Shown piece after piece: positions 31,295 through 40,670 of a DNA stretch of 62,975 nt. The DNA lies in the NCBI GenBank assembly GCA_937981555.1, contig CALJOK010000069.1:1-62975 (forward strand), written 5' to 3'. Under the pieces are notes generated by a model that saw only the letters and a list, made by a program, of their open reading frames with translations, had not been told where the DNA came from and did not search any database. A program made the position numbers and the translations under genes. Each line of letters opens with the position of its first letter. Position 1 is the stretch's first letter. This stretch comes from an uncultured Saprospiraceae bacterium (GTDB lineage Bacteria; Bacteroidota; Bacteroidia; Chitinophagales; Saprospiraceae).

Positions 31295-33001
31295 ATGAAG
31301 GTTAATAGTAAAAGAAATCAGAGTTTATTGCAGTTAGGATTATTTGCAGGAGTATTGTTATTTATCAATGTGCTTGGAAATACATTCTACAATTATTATG
31401 ATTTGACTGAGGACAAAAGGTTTACATTGACTGAAGCTTCAGTTGATATGATGGAAAACATAAGAGAAGTCGTTTATGTAAAAGTATTGTTAGAAGGAGA
31501 GTTTGGCGGAGGTTATAAGCGGCTACAAAACTCTATCAGAGAATTATTAGATGATTATCGAAGCATCTCTCCCAACTTGGAATATGATTTTGAAAATCCA
31601 TTAGAAGGTTCTGTTGATGAAGTAAATTCACGAAAAGAATTATTTGCAAAAAGTGGAATTTTCCCCATTAACTTAAAAGAACTCACTAGCGATACTAAGA
31701 AAGAACAATTGACTTATCCTTATGCTTTTATCTTTTTTCAAGGTCGTGAGACAGCAGTTAATTTATTAGAAAATAATGTCCCTGGAATGAATCCAGAATT
31801 GGCCATTAATAACTCTATAAGTTTGTTGGAATACAAAATTACTGGAGCGATCAAAAAATTAATGACAGTTAGAAAACCAGTCGTACTTTATACTACAGGA
31901 CATGAAGAATTGAGTGCAATTCAAACATCTGACCTCGATGCAGAGTTAATCAAGAATTATGATCTTAATCGAATCAACTTAGATAGTGTTGTGCAAATTA
32001 ATTCAGATGTTGATGTTTTGATTGTAGCAAAACCACTTCAACCTTTTTCCGAAAAAGATAATTTTAAGATTGATCAGTATGTGATGAATGGTGGTCGAGT
32101 TTTATGGTTGCTGGATAAAGTTGCAGCGAGTATTGATAGCATGCGAATCACAGGACAACATTTGGCCATGCCGATGGAATTGAATTTAGATAGATTGCTC
32201 TTCAAATATGGTGCTCGGATTCAACCTAATTTAGTGATGGATTTGGAATGTACTCCGATTGCATTGCAAACGGGAGTGATTGGTGACAAGCCTCAATTTG
32301 AATTATTTCCATGGTTTTTTTATCCAAGAGTTTCTTCAAGATCTGATCATCCGGTGGCTAAAGGAATTGACAGAGTTAACTTCTTTTTTCCTAATGTAAT
32401 TGATACGATAGAAACACGTGGTGGAGCGGTGAGGAAAGAAATTTTATTAACGACTTCTGATTATAGTCGCTACCAAAGAGTGCCTGTGAATTTGACTTTT
32501 GAAATATTAAGAGAGAAACCAAATCCTGATATTTATAATAAAAAGAACTTGCCTTTAGCAGTTTTGTTAGAAGGTAATTTCCCTTCTGAATATGAAAACA
32601 GAGTGACTGAATCTTTGCTTTCTGGTTTGCAAGATTTAAATATTGAATATAAAAAAGTGAGCGAACCAACTCGAATGATTGTGGTCTCTGATGGTGATAT
32701 TGCAATTAGTAGATTAGATCGTCAAACTCAAAAACCATTGCCACTTGGATTGAATCCTTTTGATAAATATCAATATGCGAATAAGCAATTTTTGATGAAT
32801 GCTATTGAATATTTACACGATGATAAAGGGGTTATCGAAGCAAGAGGAAAAGAGGTGAAATTGCGTTTGTTGGATAGAGTCAAAGCTAAGGAGGAGAAAA
32901 CAAAATGGCAATTGTTCAATATTTTATTTCCAATTATAGGTTTAGCATTATTTGGAATTATTTATAACTGGTTGCGACGAAGAAAATATGCTTCGCAATA
33001 A
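31295..33001 (+). CDS. gldG: Gliding motility ABC transporter accessory protein GldG
   Basis: A 568-residue protein with one N-terminal membrane helix (LLQLGLFAGVLLFINVLG) and one near the C-terminus (WQLFNILFPIIGLALFGIIY), with a large periplasmic domain between. Landmarks are YYDLTEDKRFTLTEASVDMM, YTTGHEELSAIQ, NGGRVLWLLDKVAASIDSM and GLNPFDKYQYANKQFLMNAI. These fit the GldG family. The GldA-GldF-GldG genes are thus all in one segment here, whereas in Flavobacterium johnsoniae gldA is apart from gldFG. Confidence 0.92.
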   Translation: MKVNSKRNQSLLQLGLFAGVLLFINVLGNTFYNYYDLTEDKRFTLTEASVDMMENIREVVYVKVLLEGEFGGGYKRLQNSIRELLDDYRSISPNLEYDFENPLEGSVDEVNSRKELFAKSGIFPINLKELTSDTKKEQLTYPYAFIFFQGRETAVNLLENNVPGMNPELAINNSISLLEYKITGAIKKLMTVRKPVVLYTTGHEELSAIQTSDLDAELIKNYDLNRINLDSVVQINSDVDVLIVAKPLQPFSEKDNFKIDQYVMNGGRVLWLLDKVAASIDSMRITGQHLAMPMELNLDRLLFKYGARIQPNLVMDLECTPIALQTGVIGDKPQFELFPWFFYPRVSSRSDHPVAKGIDRVNFFFPNVIDTIETRGGAVRKEILLTTSDYSRYQRVPVNLTFEILREKPNPDIYNKKNLPLAVLLEGNFPSEYENRVTESLLSGLQDLNIEYKKVSEPTRMIVVSDGDIAISRLDRQTQKPLPLGLNPFDKYQYANKQFLMNAIEYLHDDKGVIEARGKEVKLRLLDRVKAKEEKTKWQLFNILFPIIGLALFGIIYNWLRRRKYASQ

Positions 33002-33093
33002 TTTTTTGAGAAAACAACTTTGAAAAATTGATTTCTGGGTAGGTTATTAATTCTTATCCCCTAAACTCGTTTTTCAAAGCATAAAATGTAAAT

Positions 33094-34128
33094 ATGAAAA
33101 GAACATTAATTTTACTAATTTTATTTGTAGTCCTTGGATCAGGAGCATATTATTTGATGCAAAATCGAGACACTACTTCTACCACTTCATGGAATGAAGC
33201 TGGAGATTTTGCAGTAGAGAATGTCGATGATATCTATAAAATATTTATTGCAGATAGACAAAACTATCGAGTTTTGTTGGAAAGGAAAAATGGATATTGG
33301 ACTTACAATAAAAATTTTAAAGCCAAGAAAACGCAAATAGATGACTTGTTATATACAATTGGTGGAGTCCGAATGAAATATACGACTCCTCGTGGAGCAG
33401 AGGATAATATGCGTAAAAATTTGGCGACCTCTGGTGTCAAAGTCGAAATATATGACAAGAATGATAATAAAATGAAAGTCTATTATGTAGGTGGTTCAAC
33501 TGCTAATAGTCTTGGAACGTATTATATTATGGAAGGATCAACGGAGCCTTATGTGATGCATATTCCAAGTTTTCAAGGAATGTTGAAAGGGAAATTTATG
33601 AAGCAAGATGATGATTGGAAAGATTTGATGATGTTTGGAGAGGAAGTGGAAGATATCCAATCTGTAACTGTTGACTATCCAAAACAGAAAAGTAAATCAT
33701 TTAAAATAAATAGAACAAGTGCTAGTGAATATGATGTGAAACCATTTTACGAAGGAACTCCGGTAAGTGAGAAACAAGTTTTAAATGCAGCTGTAGAAAA
33801 ATATTTCATTGGGTTTCGTGCTATGATGGCGGAGGCTTTTGAAAATAAAAATGTTCTTCGTGATTCCATCATCAATACCTTACCTTTTGTTTCCATCTCA
33901 ATAACTGATACCAAGGGAGAGACAAAAATCTGCCGATTATTTCCAATTCCTCAATTAGATCAATATGGAAACCCCGTTTTAAGTACGGGGGTTGGAATGA
34001 AGGGTAAGCAATCTATTTATCGATATTTCGCAGATTATAAAGATGAATATGGAGATAGTTTTAGATTGGTGCAGCACCGGAATTTTGAAAGATTATTTTG
34101 GAGTTATGATTACTTTTTTCCTGAATAG
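33094..34128 (+). CDS. DUF4340 domain-containing membrane-anchored protein
   Basis: A 344-residue protein with one N-terminal helix (TLILLILFVVLGSGAYYLM) and a periplasmic remainder. DUF4340 shows as the repeated pattern DIYKIFIADRQNYRVLLERKNGYW, and the ADNM-like EDNMRKNLATSGVKVEIYDK followed by YYVGGSTANSLGTYYIMEGS. DUF4340 proteins commonly follow GldG-like genes in ABC-2 operons of many phyla, so it probably works with the GldAFG complex. It begins 92 bp after gldG. Its exact role is unknown. Confidence 0.82.
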   Translation: MKRTLILLILFVVLGSGAYYLMQNRDTTSTTSWNEAGDFAVENVDDIYKIFIADRQNYRVLLERKNGYWTYNKNFKAKKTQIDDLLYTIGGVRMKYTTPRGAEDNMRKNLATSGVKVEIYDKNDNKMKVYYVGGSTANSLGTYYIMEGSTEPYVMHIPSFQGMLKGKFMKQDDDWKDLMMFGEEVEDIQSVTVDYPKQKSKSFKINRTSASEYDVKPFYEGTPVSEKQVLNAAVEKYFIGFRAMMAEAFENKNVLRDSIINTLPFVSISITDTKGETKICRLFPIPQLDQYGNPVLSTGVGMKGKQSIYRYFADYKDEYGDSFRLVQHRNFERLFWSYDYFFPE

Positions 34129-34199
34129 TTAAATTCAAAATGTGAAATTAGATGTCGGAAACCTTTATTGTATCCGATATCTAGGATACAAGTTCTTTT

Positions 34200-35441
34200 A
34201 TGAAAAAAATATTTCTCCCAGTTTTACTTCTCTTGGCACTTTTTCTTTTACAAAGTGCTCATCCTACTTTGGAATGGGGTTTTTTTGGGCATCGAAAAAT
34301 CAATCGAATGGCCGTTTTTACCTTGCCACCCGACATGATGATTTTTTATAAAAAGAATATTGAGTACGTAACTGATCATGCCGTTGATCCGGATAAAAGA
34401 AGATATGCGACCAAGCATGAAGCTGTTCGACATTATATTGATTTAGACATTTGGGGAGAATATCCTTTTGAAGATTTACCAAGAACGCAGATGGGAGCGT
34501 TGATGAAATACACAGATGTTTTTGTCATTGATAAACAAAATGATTCGACGCAAGTATTAGGAAATGACTTACGATTAGATGAAGATGATTTTTTTATAAA
34601 GTTTCAATATTTAGAAAATAAAGAAGTCGTTATTCCAAAAAAGAAATTCCAATCCTTTTTTTATAACAATATACTTCCGGAATATTATGAAGATGTTTGG
34701 GAAGTGAATTTAGATAGTTTTCAATTGTACTTTGATGAATTTTTTCCAACGGACAAAGGATATAAAATCATCGCTGAAGATAAATTTTCAGAGTATGGTG
34801 TACTACCGTTTCAATTGATGCGGATGCAAAATAAATTGACTCAAGCATTTGAAAAGAAAGATGCAAAATCAATTTTGCGACTCTCTGCTGATTATGGACA
34901 TTATATTGGTGATGCCCATGTTCCGTTGCATACCACCGAAAATTACAATGGTCAGTTGACTAATCAAATTGGTATTCATGCTTTTTGGGAAAGTAGAATA
35001 CCTGAATTATTTGCAGAGGAAGAATATGATTTTTTTGTAGGTAAAGCGGAATATGTCGAGAATAAAGTGGATTATTTCTGGGATATTATCTTGGCAAGTC
35101 ATCGGTTGGTGGATAGTGTTTTATTGATTGAAGCGGACATGGTAAAGAAGTTTCCAGAAGATAAACAATTCTGTTTTGACAATCGAAATGACTTGACCGT
35201 TCGAACTCAATGCCGAGCATTTGCTAAAGCATATTCTGATCGGATGAAAGGTATGGTAGAGGAAAGAATGACAAGTTCGGTTTATTCTTTAGGAAGTTTG
35301 TGGTATACGGCTTGGGTAGACGCGGGGCAACCTGATTTGTCGAGTTTAGGAAATGAGGAATTAACTGAGGCAGAGAAAAAAGAACTAGAAGAATTGAATA
35401 ATTCAGTTCGCGGCGGGGAGATAAAAGGACGTGAACATTAA
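34200..35441 (+). CDS. Zinc-dependent phospholipase C / S1-P1 nuclease-like exported protein
   Basis: A 413-residue exported protein (signal FLPVLLLLALFLLQSA). The fold markers of the phospholipase C/P1 nuclease superfamily are visible: WGFFGHRKINRMA with W26-G and H31, RHYIDLDIWG, then SADYGHYIGDAHVPLHTTEN and GIHAFWESRIPELF, which supply the His/Asp ligands of a trinuclear zinc centre. The enzyme would cleave phosphodiester bonds in phospholipids or nucleic acids outside the cytoplasm. The gene is 71 bp after the DUF4340 gene; whether it is part of the gld transcription unit is unclear. The C-terminus is acidic and low in complexity. Confidence 0.82.
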   Translation: MKKIFLPVLLLLALFLLQSAHPTLEWGFFGHRKINRMAVFTLPPDMMIFYKKNIEYVTDHAVDPDKRRYATKHEAVRHYIDLDIWGEYPFEDLPRTQMGALMKYTDVFVIDKQNDSTQVLGNDLRLDEDDFFIKFQYLENKEVVIPKKKFQSFFYNNILPEYYEDVWEVNLDSFQLYFDEFFPTDKGYKIIAEDKFSEYGVLPFQLMRMQNKLTQAFEKKDAKSILRLSADYGHYIGDAHVPLHTTENYNGQLTNQIGIHAFWESRIPELFAEEEYDFFVGKAEYVENKVDYFWDIILASHRLVDSVLLIEADMVKKFPEDKQFCFDNRNDLTVRTQCRAFAKAYSDRMKGMVEERMTSSVYSLGSLWYTAWVDAGQPDLSSLGNEELTEAEKKELEELNNSVRGGEIKGREH

Positions 35442-35518
35442 ATAACGGTTATTGGTTAATGATGAATTGTTAATACCATAGTGGGTAATTCATTATTAAT
35501 CCTTTACCATTAATAATT
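35442..35518. repeat. GGTTAAT-family inverted repeat, copy 3
   Basis: ATTGGTTAATGATGAATTG on the left is mirrored by TTCATTATTAATCC and TACCATTAAT on the right. The element fills the gap between the phospholipase-like gene and the DUF368 gene almost exactly. Confidence 0.6.
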
Positions 35519-35526
35519 TTAAAAAA

Positions 35527-36504
35527 ATGAGTTTATTTAAAGGTCAAATTGGCTTAGCATTGAAGGGAATGGCGATGGGAATTGCAGAGGTAATTCCTGG
35601 GGTTTCGGGAGGAACGATTGCATTCATCACAGGTATTTATGAAAAATTAATTAATACGATAAAAGCATTTGGTCCTTCGTTGATTGGTGTTTTTCAAAAT
35701 GATGGAATTAGTGGAGTATGGGAAGAAGTGAATGGCAATTTTTTAGTGGCCTTGATGGTTGGAATGGTAGGTGGAATAGTCATTGGCGTTTTTGGAGTGA
35801 CTCATTTATTGGAAGAATTTCCGCAGCATCTTTGGGGATTTTTCTTTGGTTTAATTATCGCTTCGGCCATTTATATAGGTAAGCAAGTTTCGAAATGGGG
35901 AGCATTTGAAATAGTGGGATTCTTGGTGGGAACTGCTGTGGCTTATTACATTACCATTGCAAGCCCTGCAAGTGGAAATGAAGCATTGTGGTTTGTTTTT
36001 CTTTCAGGGATGATAGCCATTTCAGCTTTGATATTGCCTGGGATTTCAGGGAGTTTTATTTTGTTATTGATGGGGATGTACACTTTTATTTTACCGAAAG
36101 TAAAAGAAGCGTTGACGACCTTTAGCACAGAGAGTTTGATTATCACAGGTGTATTTGCGATGGGCTGTTTGGTTGGAATTACTTCGATCTCAAGAGTGAT
36201 TTCGTGGATGTTTGATCATTACAAAAACACGACCTTAGCTGTGCTGACAGGATTTATGGTTGGTTCGTTGAACAAGGTTTGGCCTTGGAGAAATACCACT
36301 CAATGGATAGATAAAGAATCTGGGGAAATCCTTTCGAGTATTGAAAATTATGTTACTCCTGATAATTTGAAAATCTTAAAAGAAGTGAGTGTTTCGCCAA
36401 ATAGTTTTTTGGGAGACCCGCATATGATTCCAGTTATGATTTTGATGGTGGTAGGATTTCTAGCGGTATTTGGATTGGAAAAAATTGGAAGTAAAAGTGC
36501 TTAA
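35527..36504 (+). CDS. DUF368 polytopic membrane protein (PopT-type undecaprenyl phosphate translocase family)
   Basis: A 325-residue membrane protein with eight or more hydrophobic segments and the DUF368 signature near the start: KGMAMGIAEVIPGVSGGTIA, repeated in reverse pseudo-symmetry as ALILPGISGSFILLLMGMY. DUF368 proteins (PopT) have been reported to recycle undecaprenyl phosphate across the inner membrane for cell-wall and surface-polymer synthesis. The assignment here is by family. The gene ends at a strong bidirectional terminator shared with TerC. Confidence 0.85.
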   Translation: MSLFKGQIGLALKGMAMGIAEVIPGVSGGTIAFITGIYEKLINTIKAFGPSLIGVFQNDGISGVWEEVNGNFLVALMVGMVGGIVIGVFGVTHLLEEFPQHLWGFFFGLIIASAIYIGKQVSKWGAFEIVGFLVGTAVAYYITIASPASGNEALWFVFLSGMIAISALILPGISGSFILLLMGMYTFILPKVKEALTTFSTESLIITGVFAMGCLVGITSISRVISWMFDHYKNTTLAVLTGFMVGSLNKVWPWRNTTQWIDKESGEILSSIENYVTPDNLKILKEVSVSPNSFLGDPHMIPVMILMVVGFLAVFGLEKIGSKSA

Positions 36505-36526
36505 TTAAATCTTATGTAGTTGTTCC

Positions 36527-36578
36527 AAAAAAGATAATCCTGAATTTTTATATTTAAAAATTCAGGATTATCTTTTTT
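36527..36578. terminator. Bidirectional terminator between DUF368 and terC-like genes
   Basis: AAAAAAGATAATCCTGAAT and its exact complement form a perfect stem of more than 20 bp around a TATTT-type loop, with A and T ends. It serves both convergent genes. Confidence 0.9.
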
Positions 36579-36632
36579 GAAACATAGATAGAAATGAAAT
36601 CGATTCATCAATCTTTTTTCATTTCTGAAATA

Positions 36633-37433
36633 CTATGCATTATTTTGTTTTTGTCTTTCAATTTCTTGCTTACGGATTAAATTCTTCTGGTATCTTCCCT
36701 GTGCAATATCTGTCAAAATCAAAATGATTAGAATAAAGTAGAAAGTTGATTTATTCATTTGTTCTACTGGATGTCCACCAATTTCTAGATGGGCTAAATG
36801 CCCGCCTTCTGTGACTAACATAATCCCAACTAGGAATAAAATAAATAATCCCAACACTTCATACATTCTATTTTTTGATAAAAAGTCTGAAATTTTATCT
36901 GCTAAAACGATCATTAAAATTCCTCCAATGATAATTGCTGTAGCCATTACCCAAAGTACATCAGTCAATGCAATCGCACTTAAAATAGAATCAAATGAAA
37001 AGACTAAATTCATCACAACGATCATAAATATAACTTGACCAACTGATTTTTCTCGGCCTTTTTTGGAGTCGTCACTTTCATCTGGAAGGGCAATCATATG
37101 CCAGATTTCCTTGATAGCAGTATAAATAATAAAAGCTCCACCTGCCAAAACAATCAAACTATGTCCATTAAAATCTCCATGGAAAATATTTCCTAAATCA
37201 ATTTTAAATAATGACCCTTGGAATAAATCAATTAATTGGAGTAGTACAAAAAGCAAAACGATTCGTAAAACTATGGCCATTCCAATTCCTACTTTTCGCA
37301 CATAGCTTCTTCGCTCTGCTGGCGCATTTTTCGATTCTAAAGAAATATAAAGTAAGTTGTCAAAGCCTAAAACTGCTTGAAGTAAAACAAGCATCAGTAA
37401 TGTTCCGATATTTTGGATAAGAGTTGGTTCCAT
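36633..37433 (-). CDS. TerC/Alx family integral membrane protein
   Basis: A 266-residue membrane protein with about seven helices. The family markers are LGFDNLLYISLESKNAPAER in helix 1-2 and VFSFDSILSAIALTD in the second half, each with an Asp in a membrane helix (FDN and FDS). TerC proteins are linked to tellurite resistance, and related ones such as Alx to manganese export and metalation of secreted enzymes. No tellurite operon is near and no manganese riboswitch is visible in the leader. A CAAAAATA at 37537-37544 gives a minus-strand TATTTTTG that may be its -7 box. Confidence 0.88.
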   Translation of the reverse strand: MEPTLIQNIGTLLMLVLLQAVLGFDNLLYISLESKNAPAERRSYVRKVGIGMAIVLRIVLLFVLLQLIDLFQGSLFKIDLGNIFHGDFNGHSLIVLAGGAFIIYTAIKEIWHMIALPDESDDSKKGREKSVGQVIFMIVVMNLVFSFDSILSAIALTDVLWVMATAIIIGGILMIVLADKISDFLSKNRMYEVLGLFILFLVGIMLVTEGGHLAHLEIGGHPVEQMNKSTFYFILIILILTDIAQGRYQKNLIRKQEIERQKQNNA

Positions 37434-37685
37434 TTTTTTCTAAATATTTTTTATAATTTTTTAATCAAACCCAAACATAAGTAATCTTAATTGATTACTA
37501 AAAAAAAAATGTCAGCAATTAGTCTAATTTTTTTTCCAAAAATAACAATTTATCAAAAATCAGATGCGTTTAGACCTCTATAAATTTCATCATACACATA
37601 AAAATCCATTTCTATAAGCAGCAAATTTTACGATTCATCAACAGGTAATATTCATACCTAACTACCTATTTACTTAATTCTAAAC

Positions 37686-38570
37686 ATGACAAAAATGAAT
37701 CGTTTCCTTTTAATTTGCATTGCCTCAATGTTTCCATTTTTATTAATTGCTCAAGATTCCGAAGTAGGTTTAATTTTTGGAACATCAGGCTATTCCGGTG
37801 ACCTTACTCCCAATACCAATTATTTGAGTACAGGTCAAAGACATGCTTCACTTGGTATTTTTTTACGAAAAGATTTAAACCGTTTTACTGCGGTAAGAGG
37901 AACATTTACTTATGGAAAATTATCAGGTGATGATGCTAAATCAAATATTGAAGGTATCCAAAATCGGAACTTAAGTTTTCAATCTAACTTGCTTGAATTA
38001 TCATTAGTTGGAGAAATAAATCCATTAGGAACGAACTCTACAGGAAGAAGATTACAACCATACTTATACGGAGGTATTGCGGTATTTCATTTCAATCCCG
38101 AAGCAAACTACAATGGTCAATTGGTTAAATTACAACCTCTAGGTACAGAAGGTCAAGGCATGGAAGGCTTTGATAAACCATATAAATTGACTCAGATCTC
38201 AATTCCGCTGGGGGCAGGGGTGAAGTACCAAATTACCGAACGATTTACTTTAGGAGTAGACGTAGGAGCTCGAAAAACTTTTACCGATTACATTGATGAT
38301 GTGAGTGGAACTTATGTCAATTATAATGATTTGTTGGCAGGCAATGGAAGTTTGGCTGCTGGACTTGGAAACAGATCAGGAGAATTAAATCCTGAAGGAA
38401 ATATTCCAGCTATCGTTCCAACTGGAACTCAAAGAGGAAATTCACTCAAAGATGATTGGTACTTTACGGCAGGAGTAACTGTGGGGTATAAATTTTCAAC
38501 AAGAACTAGAAATTACAAAGGTCGAAATCCTACAGGAAAAGAATTCGGTTGTCCTGGAAAGAATTTATAA
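37686..38570 (+). CDS. Outer-membrane beta-barrel protein of the DUF6089 type
   Basis: A 294-residue protein with a signal peptide (FLLICIASMFPFLLIAQ). The mature part has alternating amphipathic strands typical of a small outer-membrane barrel: EVGLIFGTSGYSGDLTPN, ASLGIFLRKDLNRFTAVRGT, LLELSLVGEINPLG, QPYLYGGIAVFHFNPEA, ISIPLGAGVKYQITERFTLG and a last strand ending GVTVGYKF. This sequence order matches DUF6089 barrels of Bacteroidota. Two ATG codons near the start (37686, 37695) are possible. The role is unknown. Confidence 0.8.
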   Translation: MTKMNRFLLICIASMFPFLLIAQDSEVGLIFGTSGYSGDLTPNTNYLSTGQRHASLGIFLRKDLNRFTAVRGTFTYGKLSGDDAKSNIEGIQNRNLSFQSNLLELSLVGEINPLGTNSTGRRLQPYLYGGIAVFHFNPEANYNGQLVKLQPLGTEGQGMEGFDKPYKLTQISIPLGAGVKYQITERFTLGVDVGARKTFTDYIDDVSGTYVNYNDLLAGNGSLAAGLGNRSGELNPEGNIPAIVPTGTQRGNSLKDDWYFTAGVTVGYKFSTRTRNYKGRNPTGKEFGCPGKNL

Positions 38571-38620
38571 AACAATATTTCCGTCCTCGTTAATTAAATA
38601 GAAAACAAACTTTAAACGAA

Positions 38621-38654
38621 AACGAGTATCTTCAAAAGAGGTACTCGTTTTTTT
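38621..38654. terminator. Hairpin terminator after the DUF6089-type gene
   Basis: AACGAGTA..CT pairs with AG..GTACTCGTT, followed by seven T. It lies between convergent genes. Confidence 0.8.
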
Positions 38655-38686
38655 ATTTTTCTAATATTAACCAGTTGGTTTATGAC

Positions 38687-39220
38687 TTAAAAATTCAAAA
38701 CTAATCCAACTCCATTGCCAGTATAATTAAAATCTAGTTCCATTTGATTCACACCATATTTAGGAGCAGATTGGGAATAAAGTTTAAAACTCTTCATGGC
38801 TTTTTTATAATTCTTTCTCGAAATAGGCAAGGAAATCATGGTAGACAAGGCTGCTGGGAAACTCCCTAAAATCATGTAAATACCAAATCCTTGATGAGGA
38901 CAAAGTTCATAGCAACGATCGCCTTCACCTTGATTTGGTGGTCCATCAATATTAAATAAAATTAAACCTCCACCTGCTAAAACTAAAGTAGTAATTCCAG
39001 AACCTATAAATACCCTTCTTGCTTTTCTATGTTTTTTGTAAAAATTGAAAGCAGTATCATCTAGTTTAAATAATTGACCTAGTTCACTTTTAAAGTAAAC
39101 TTTATTTTGATAATAAAATTTGCCTTTAGATTCTGTTAAAACGTTTTTATTAATTTGAGAAAATCCATTTTGTTGAAAAAATAGGAAAGAAAAACTGATG
39201 AGTAAAAAAAGGTTTTTCAT
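38687..39220 (-). CDS. Hypothetical exported protein
   Basis: A 177-residue protein with a signal peptide (LFLLISFSFLFFQQNGFSQ), a short mature domain with KGKFYYQNKVYFKSELGQLF, and two hydrophobic stretches in the middle (VFIGSGITTLVLAGGGLILF and FGIYMILGSFPAALSTMISL). Between them is a Cys pair, CYELC. The final strand, GNGVGLVLNF, ends in Phe like an envelope protein. I do not recognise the family. It may be an inner-membrane protein with a periplasmic head. It is 30 bp downstream of the helicase gene on the same strand, so the two may be co-transcribed. Confidence 0.6.
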   Translation of the reverse strand: MKNLFLLISFSFLFFQQNGFSQINKNVLTESKGKFYYQNKVYFKSELGQLFKLDDTAFNFYKKHRKARRVFIGSGITTLVLAGGGLILFNIDGPPNQGEGDRCYELCPHQGFGIYMILGSFPAALSTMISLPISRKNYKKAMKSFKLYSQSAPKYGVNQMELDFNYTGNGVGLVLNF

Positions 39221-39250
39221 AATAAACTTTTTGTATTTGAAGGAAATATT

Positions 39251-40546
39251 TTACCGCCCTCTCTCGTAAAATTGTACAATTCGTTCATCTGTCATCACAT
39301 CTTTTGGTGTAATTTTATTTTTTAAAACAATCCCTTCGAGTGTTCTACATCGACTAAGTGCAACATAAGTTTGGCCACTTTCGAAAGCACCTTTTCCCAT
39401 GTCAATAATTATTTTGTCAAAAGTTTTTCCTTGACTCTTGTGGATCGTAACTGCCCAAGCAAGACGAAGTGGATATTGTTTAAAACTCCCTGTTACCTCT
39501 GTTTCAATTTCATCTTTTGCATTGATTTTATATTTCATGATTTCCCATTCGAGCTGTTCAACTTTAAGGATTCGTTGAGAGCCGTCTGGATTTTCCAAAG
39601 CCACTTTGATTTCATCGGGTTCGAGTGATACGATTTTTCCAATAGTTCCATTTACGAATTTTTGGTCAGGATCATTTTTGATAAACATGACCTGAGCATT
39701 CATTTTTAATTGTAAGATTGGGTCGGTAGGAAATCTTCTTTCTTGAAAAGTACCTGAAACTTTAGCCATATAACTTCTTTCCAAAGTGTTCAATTTTTTC
39801 AACTCCCGATTATTGATGGCATCGACAGTAGCATTTCGAGGAGAGAGTGTAATATAAAAATCCTCAGAACTGAATTCAGGTAAATGTCTTTCATTCAGAT
39901 CATCCAAATCATCATAATCGGTATGGTTTAATCGTACCGCATCGAGCAAACGAATAAAGTGACGAGAATTTTGTCGATAGGTCTGATGCAATTCCAACAT
40001 CTCCATTTCAAATCCATTTTGGAAAATCTTGGCAGAGAAAAAATAAGCACTATCGTAAAAAGTTTGAAATAATTGACGCTCGGCATTGGAACTCACCACC
40101 GGTGGCAATTGGAATAAATCTCCAAAAAACACCATCTGAACACCTCCAAACGGTAAGCCCGGTTGCGTTCCATTTAATCGCATGAATGCATCTATATTAT
40201 CAATCATGTCAGCTCTTACCATTGAAATTTCATCAATGATAATCACATCTAATTTTTGGTAAATTTTATTGTATCTGACTTTTTTGACTTCCGATCGTTG
40301 AAGTGGTTTTCCAGGGAATCTAAAAAAAGAATGAATCGTGGTTCCCTGCACATTGAGGGCTGCAATTCCTGTAGGTGCTAAGACGACAGATTTCTTGTGA
40401 GTCGTATTTCTAAATAATTGGAGCAAGGTACTTTTACCCGTTCCAGCACGGCCAGTTACAAAAACGTTGGTTTTCGTTTTTTCCAAAAGATCTAGCGCAG
40501 CTTTAAAATCGCCATTGAGTTGTATGGGTTGAAGGTCATTTTTCAT
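39251..40546 (-). CDS. PIF1/RecD-like superfamily 1 helicase (short form)
   Basis: A 431-residue helicase. Walker A is G32-R-A-G-T-G-K-S-T40, motif Ia APTGIAALNVQGTTIHSFF, Walker B IIIDEISM with D105-E106, motif III FFGDLFQLPPV, and the last motifs AVTIHKSQGKTFDKIIID and YVALSRCRTLEGI. These are the PIF1-type set. Many Bacteroidota relatives carry an extra C-terminal region such as an HRDC domain; this one stops after the core. The enzyme would unwind DNA 5' to 3', for example at G-quadruplexes or stalled forks. All core motifs are intact. Confidence 0.88.
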   Translation of the reverse strand: MKNDLQPIQLNGDFKAALDLLEKTKTNVFVTGRAGTGKSTLLQLFRNTTHKKSVVLAPTGIAALNVQGTTIHSFFRFPGKPLQRSEVKKVRYNKIYQKLDVIIIDEISMVRADMIDNIDAFMRLNGTQPGLPFGGVQMVFFGDLFQLPPVVSSNAERQLFQTFYDSAYFFSAKIFQNGFEMEMLELHQTYRQNSRHFIRLLDAVRLNHTDYDDLDDLNERHLPEFSSEDFYITLSPRNATVDAINNRELKKLNTLERSYMAKVSGTFQERRFPTDPILQLKMNAQVMFIKNDPDQKFVNGTIGKIVSLEPDEIKVALENPDGSQRILKVEQLEWEIMKYKINAKDEIETEVTGSFKQYPLRLAWAVTIHKSQGKTFDKIIIDMGKGAFESGQTYVALSRCRTLEGIVLKNKITPKDVMTDERIVQFYERGR

Positions 40547-40670
40547 GTAGGGCGAAATTAGGAAAAGTTTTTTTAGTTTATCAGTTTAAAGAAGAATTAG
40601 TTGGATAGTTGATTGGGGGAGAGAATGATTAATAATTTTTAGACACTTTAATAAATGTGTCCTTCCTAAT

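Noticed and set aside
34142-34351. Small frame before the phospholipase-like gene
   Set aside because: Overlaps the signal peptide of the real gene in another frame and has no signal or motif of its own.
37434-37632. Manganese riboswitch upstream of the TerC-like gene
   Set aside because: The AT-rich leader shows none of the conserved yybP-ykoY loops or stems.
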